DNA of 64,000 nucleotides from Antedon mediterranea (lineage: Eukaryota; Echinodermata; Crinoidea; Comatulida; Antedonidae), in NCBI RefSeq assembly GCF_964355755.1, contig NC_092678.1, forward strand, positions 6,546,922 to 6,610,921. Reading direction: 5' to 3'. The stretch's first letter is position 1. The number at the start of each line of letters is the position of its first letter. The notes beneath the pieces were generated by a model that was not told the DNA's origin, made no database searches, and saw only the letters and a program-made list of their open reading frames with translations. The translations under genes and the position numbers were made by a program. This document shows positions 62,611-64,000 of this stretch, in pieces.

Positions 62611-63589
62611 TGTCTTTTAAAAACACTTTGTTTAATAATATCATTTTATACAATCTCTGACTTTGCTAATTAATAATACATATACGCATAAACTCCTTTT
62701 GTCTACCGATCTCTGAAAGTGCGCATAACAAGTTTGTACGGTACATATCGCGTTGTCGTTATTCTTCTGTTAATTCACAAACTCAATTACAACGCTTTTC
62801 ACATGAGCCTGCAAAACAATGGCAGGTCAGGTGACATAGATCATAAGTACTAAAAATTAAGAAATCGTAGACAGTTTTACATTATGGCGTAACCTGATAT
62901 GTTGACATTGTTTGTTGACAATTGCGTATTGTGCCACGGGGAGGTGAGATCTACGACGGAAATTAGAAACCGTTTGTCTTTGTGTTTTTCGCTTTGTTTA
63001 AACGTATACTTGATTAAGCTCCTTCTGTCCTCATATTTCTTTAACAATATCTATGATTTTTTTATTGCCCCATTGTGAATGTTGTTCGCTCGCTTGCTTG
63101 TTTTTTTTTTCCTACGGGTATGTCATATTCACTTAGCAGTAATTTTGTTAATGCTGTAAATGATTTAAAGTGGATACTTAAAAAAATTGTATGTGTAATG
63201 AATTTAATATATATAAATCAAATGGCAAAATATCTGTAAAAAGTATGTTTGTAACAATGGGCAGACTACAAATTACATGACCATACCCTATTTAGATAAC
63301 ACCCCAAAATGTCTCTTTACTGTTGGAATAATTTTTTGTAACTACAAAAACATCATCTAAGGTATTACATTGGCTCTAAGCTGTTCAAATTAAAGCATGT
63401 ACAATACCTGTTTAATGGAAATGTTACACAATGAATTGTATTGTTAAGAGTAAAGCATCTTTAATCATCGTTAACTCTCTACAGTATAATTAAACCATCC
63501 TGAAAGTACCAAGGAAAATTAAACATCCTTTGATAGGCAGATGTTGATTGGTTTTCACAGTTGTTTGTCAATCTCTTTTATTCTTACAG

Positions 63590-63688
63590 ATAAATGGAGA
63601 AGATGTATTAAATAAAGATCAGGCCTTGTCATTATTTGCTAAGCCAGCTGAGGAGTTAACGCTGTTAGTGTGCAGGCCACAATTACAG
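63590..63688 (+). CDS. PDZRN3: PDZRN3/4-like E3 ligase, exon: end of PDZ2
   Basis: The exon has 33 codons and phase 0 at both ends. The acceptor is a pyrimidine-rich stretch ending ttcttacag and the donor is CAG|GTATGT. The peptide starts INGEDVLNKDQALSLFAKPA, which is helix B of PDZ2 with its Asn-Gly start. It finishes with the last strand ELTLLVCRPQLQ. The family equivalent ends in LLIARPELQ and is followed by a Leu-Asp-Glu-rich segment, which here would be on an exon beyond the window. This completes PDZ2 as three short exons (93, 63 and 99 nt). Downstream bases to 64000 show intron sequence only. Confidence 0.93.
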
Positions 63689-64000
63689 GTATGTCTAAAA
63701 ATCATTGCGTTCTTTTATCAAAAAAATCAAATATTATCTTGTGTGTTTAATGAGAGATTCCAAAAAATCCAAAGTAAAAAACGATAAATAAAACAGCCAG
63801 AAAAAAATTGCAGAGCTTTCAGATAACACTAATCTTTCCTCAGTGCAAATTAAGAAATATTTATATAAATTCAATGAAAATATTTTATGATCTGATGACA
63901 AAATTTAATAAATTTCAATTTTCACAAGCTAAATCTAAATGATGAAGTAAAACAACCAGAAAGAGGTTGCAGAGCTTTCAGATAACACTAATCCTTCCTC
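63689..64000 (+). other. Start of the next PDZRN intron, with a ~60-bp direct repeat
   Basis: Begins GTATGT. A block with TTGCAGAGCTTTCAGATAAC followed by ACTAATC(T/C)TTCCTC occurs at 63788-63841 and again at 63940-64000, where the window cuts it off. The spacing is about 158 bp, so a tandem array probably continues beyond the window. Confidence 0.75.

Larger units (their letters stand above)
60693..63589 (+). other. PDZRN intron, 2897 bp, phase 0
   Basis: Starts GTAAAT and ends TTCTTACAG, at the conserved PDZ intron position. It contains a polypyrimidine tract and a MITE copy (listed separately). Otherwise AT-rich, with no gene seen. Confidence 0.85.

Overview
The window is AT-rich animal nuclear DNA. 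It has split coding exons with GT/AG introns, dense short transposons and satellites, and no bacterial-style gene layout. One gene can be supported: five consecutive plus-strand exons (45965-46209, 46692-46827, 48741-48833, 60630-60692, 63590-63688) of a PDZRN3/PDZRN4-type (LNX3-like) RING-PDZ E3 ubiquitin ligase. They join in frame. They encode the C-terminal half of PDZ1, the inter-PDZ linker with its NAGTQTD motif, and nearly all of PDZ2. The N-terminal RING, the TRAF-type zinc finger and the first half of PDZ1 must lie upstream. The C-terminal part lies beyond base 64000. I could not find the missing PDZ1 exon by eye in 1-45964, so most of the window is probably one very long intron, or intron plus upstream sequence.

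Layout. 1-45.96 kb: non-coding, with many DNA transposons and repeats. These include a hAT-like element (953-2695), a 33-bp minisatellite (7920-8757), a piggyBac-type element with exact TTAA duplications (9692-10749), a tRNA-derived SINE (12556-12790), a hyper-palindromic TATACCGTATA element (14814-15694), a PIF/Harbinger-type MITE (26956-27608), a 53-bp higher-order satellite (34651-34920), a short MITE (36490-36652), a 1.24-kb inverted-repeat element with 6-bp target duplications (37127-38366), and others. 45.96-48.83 kb: three exons close together, with a ~180-bp tandem repeat in one intron. 48.83-60.63 kb: an 11.8-kb intron with a 13-bp minisatellite abutting a Harbinger-type MITE, a POU-octamer-rich tandem repeat, and an element with a perfect 8-bp target duplication. 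60.63-64 kb: the two exons that complete PDZ2.

Organism. The PDZRN gene, a SINE of a type I recall from marine invertebrates, PIF/Harbinger MITEs and frequent TAGGCCTA palindromes suggest a marine invertebrate, perhaps an echinoderm or other non-vertebrate deuterostome. This is inference only.

No novel enzymatic system, CRISPR, operon or viral genome is visible. The most unusual signal is a paired motif (a CCCAGCATGCAATG-like block plus ACTTCCG) found in four structurally different mobile elements. Next are the octamer cluster, the nuclear-receptor half-site cluster, and the run of small, phase-symmetric exons in PDZ2.
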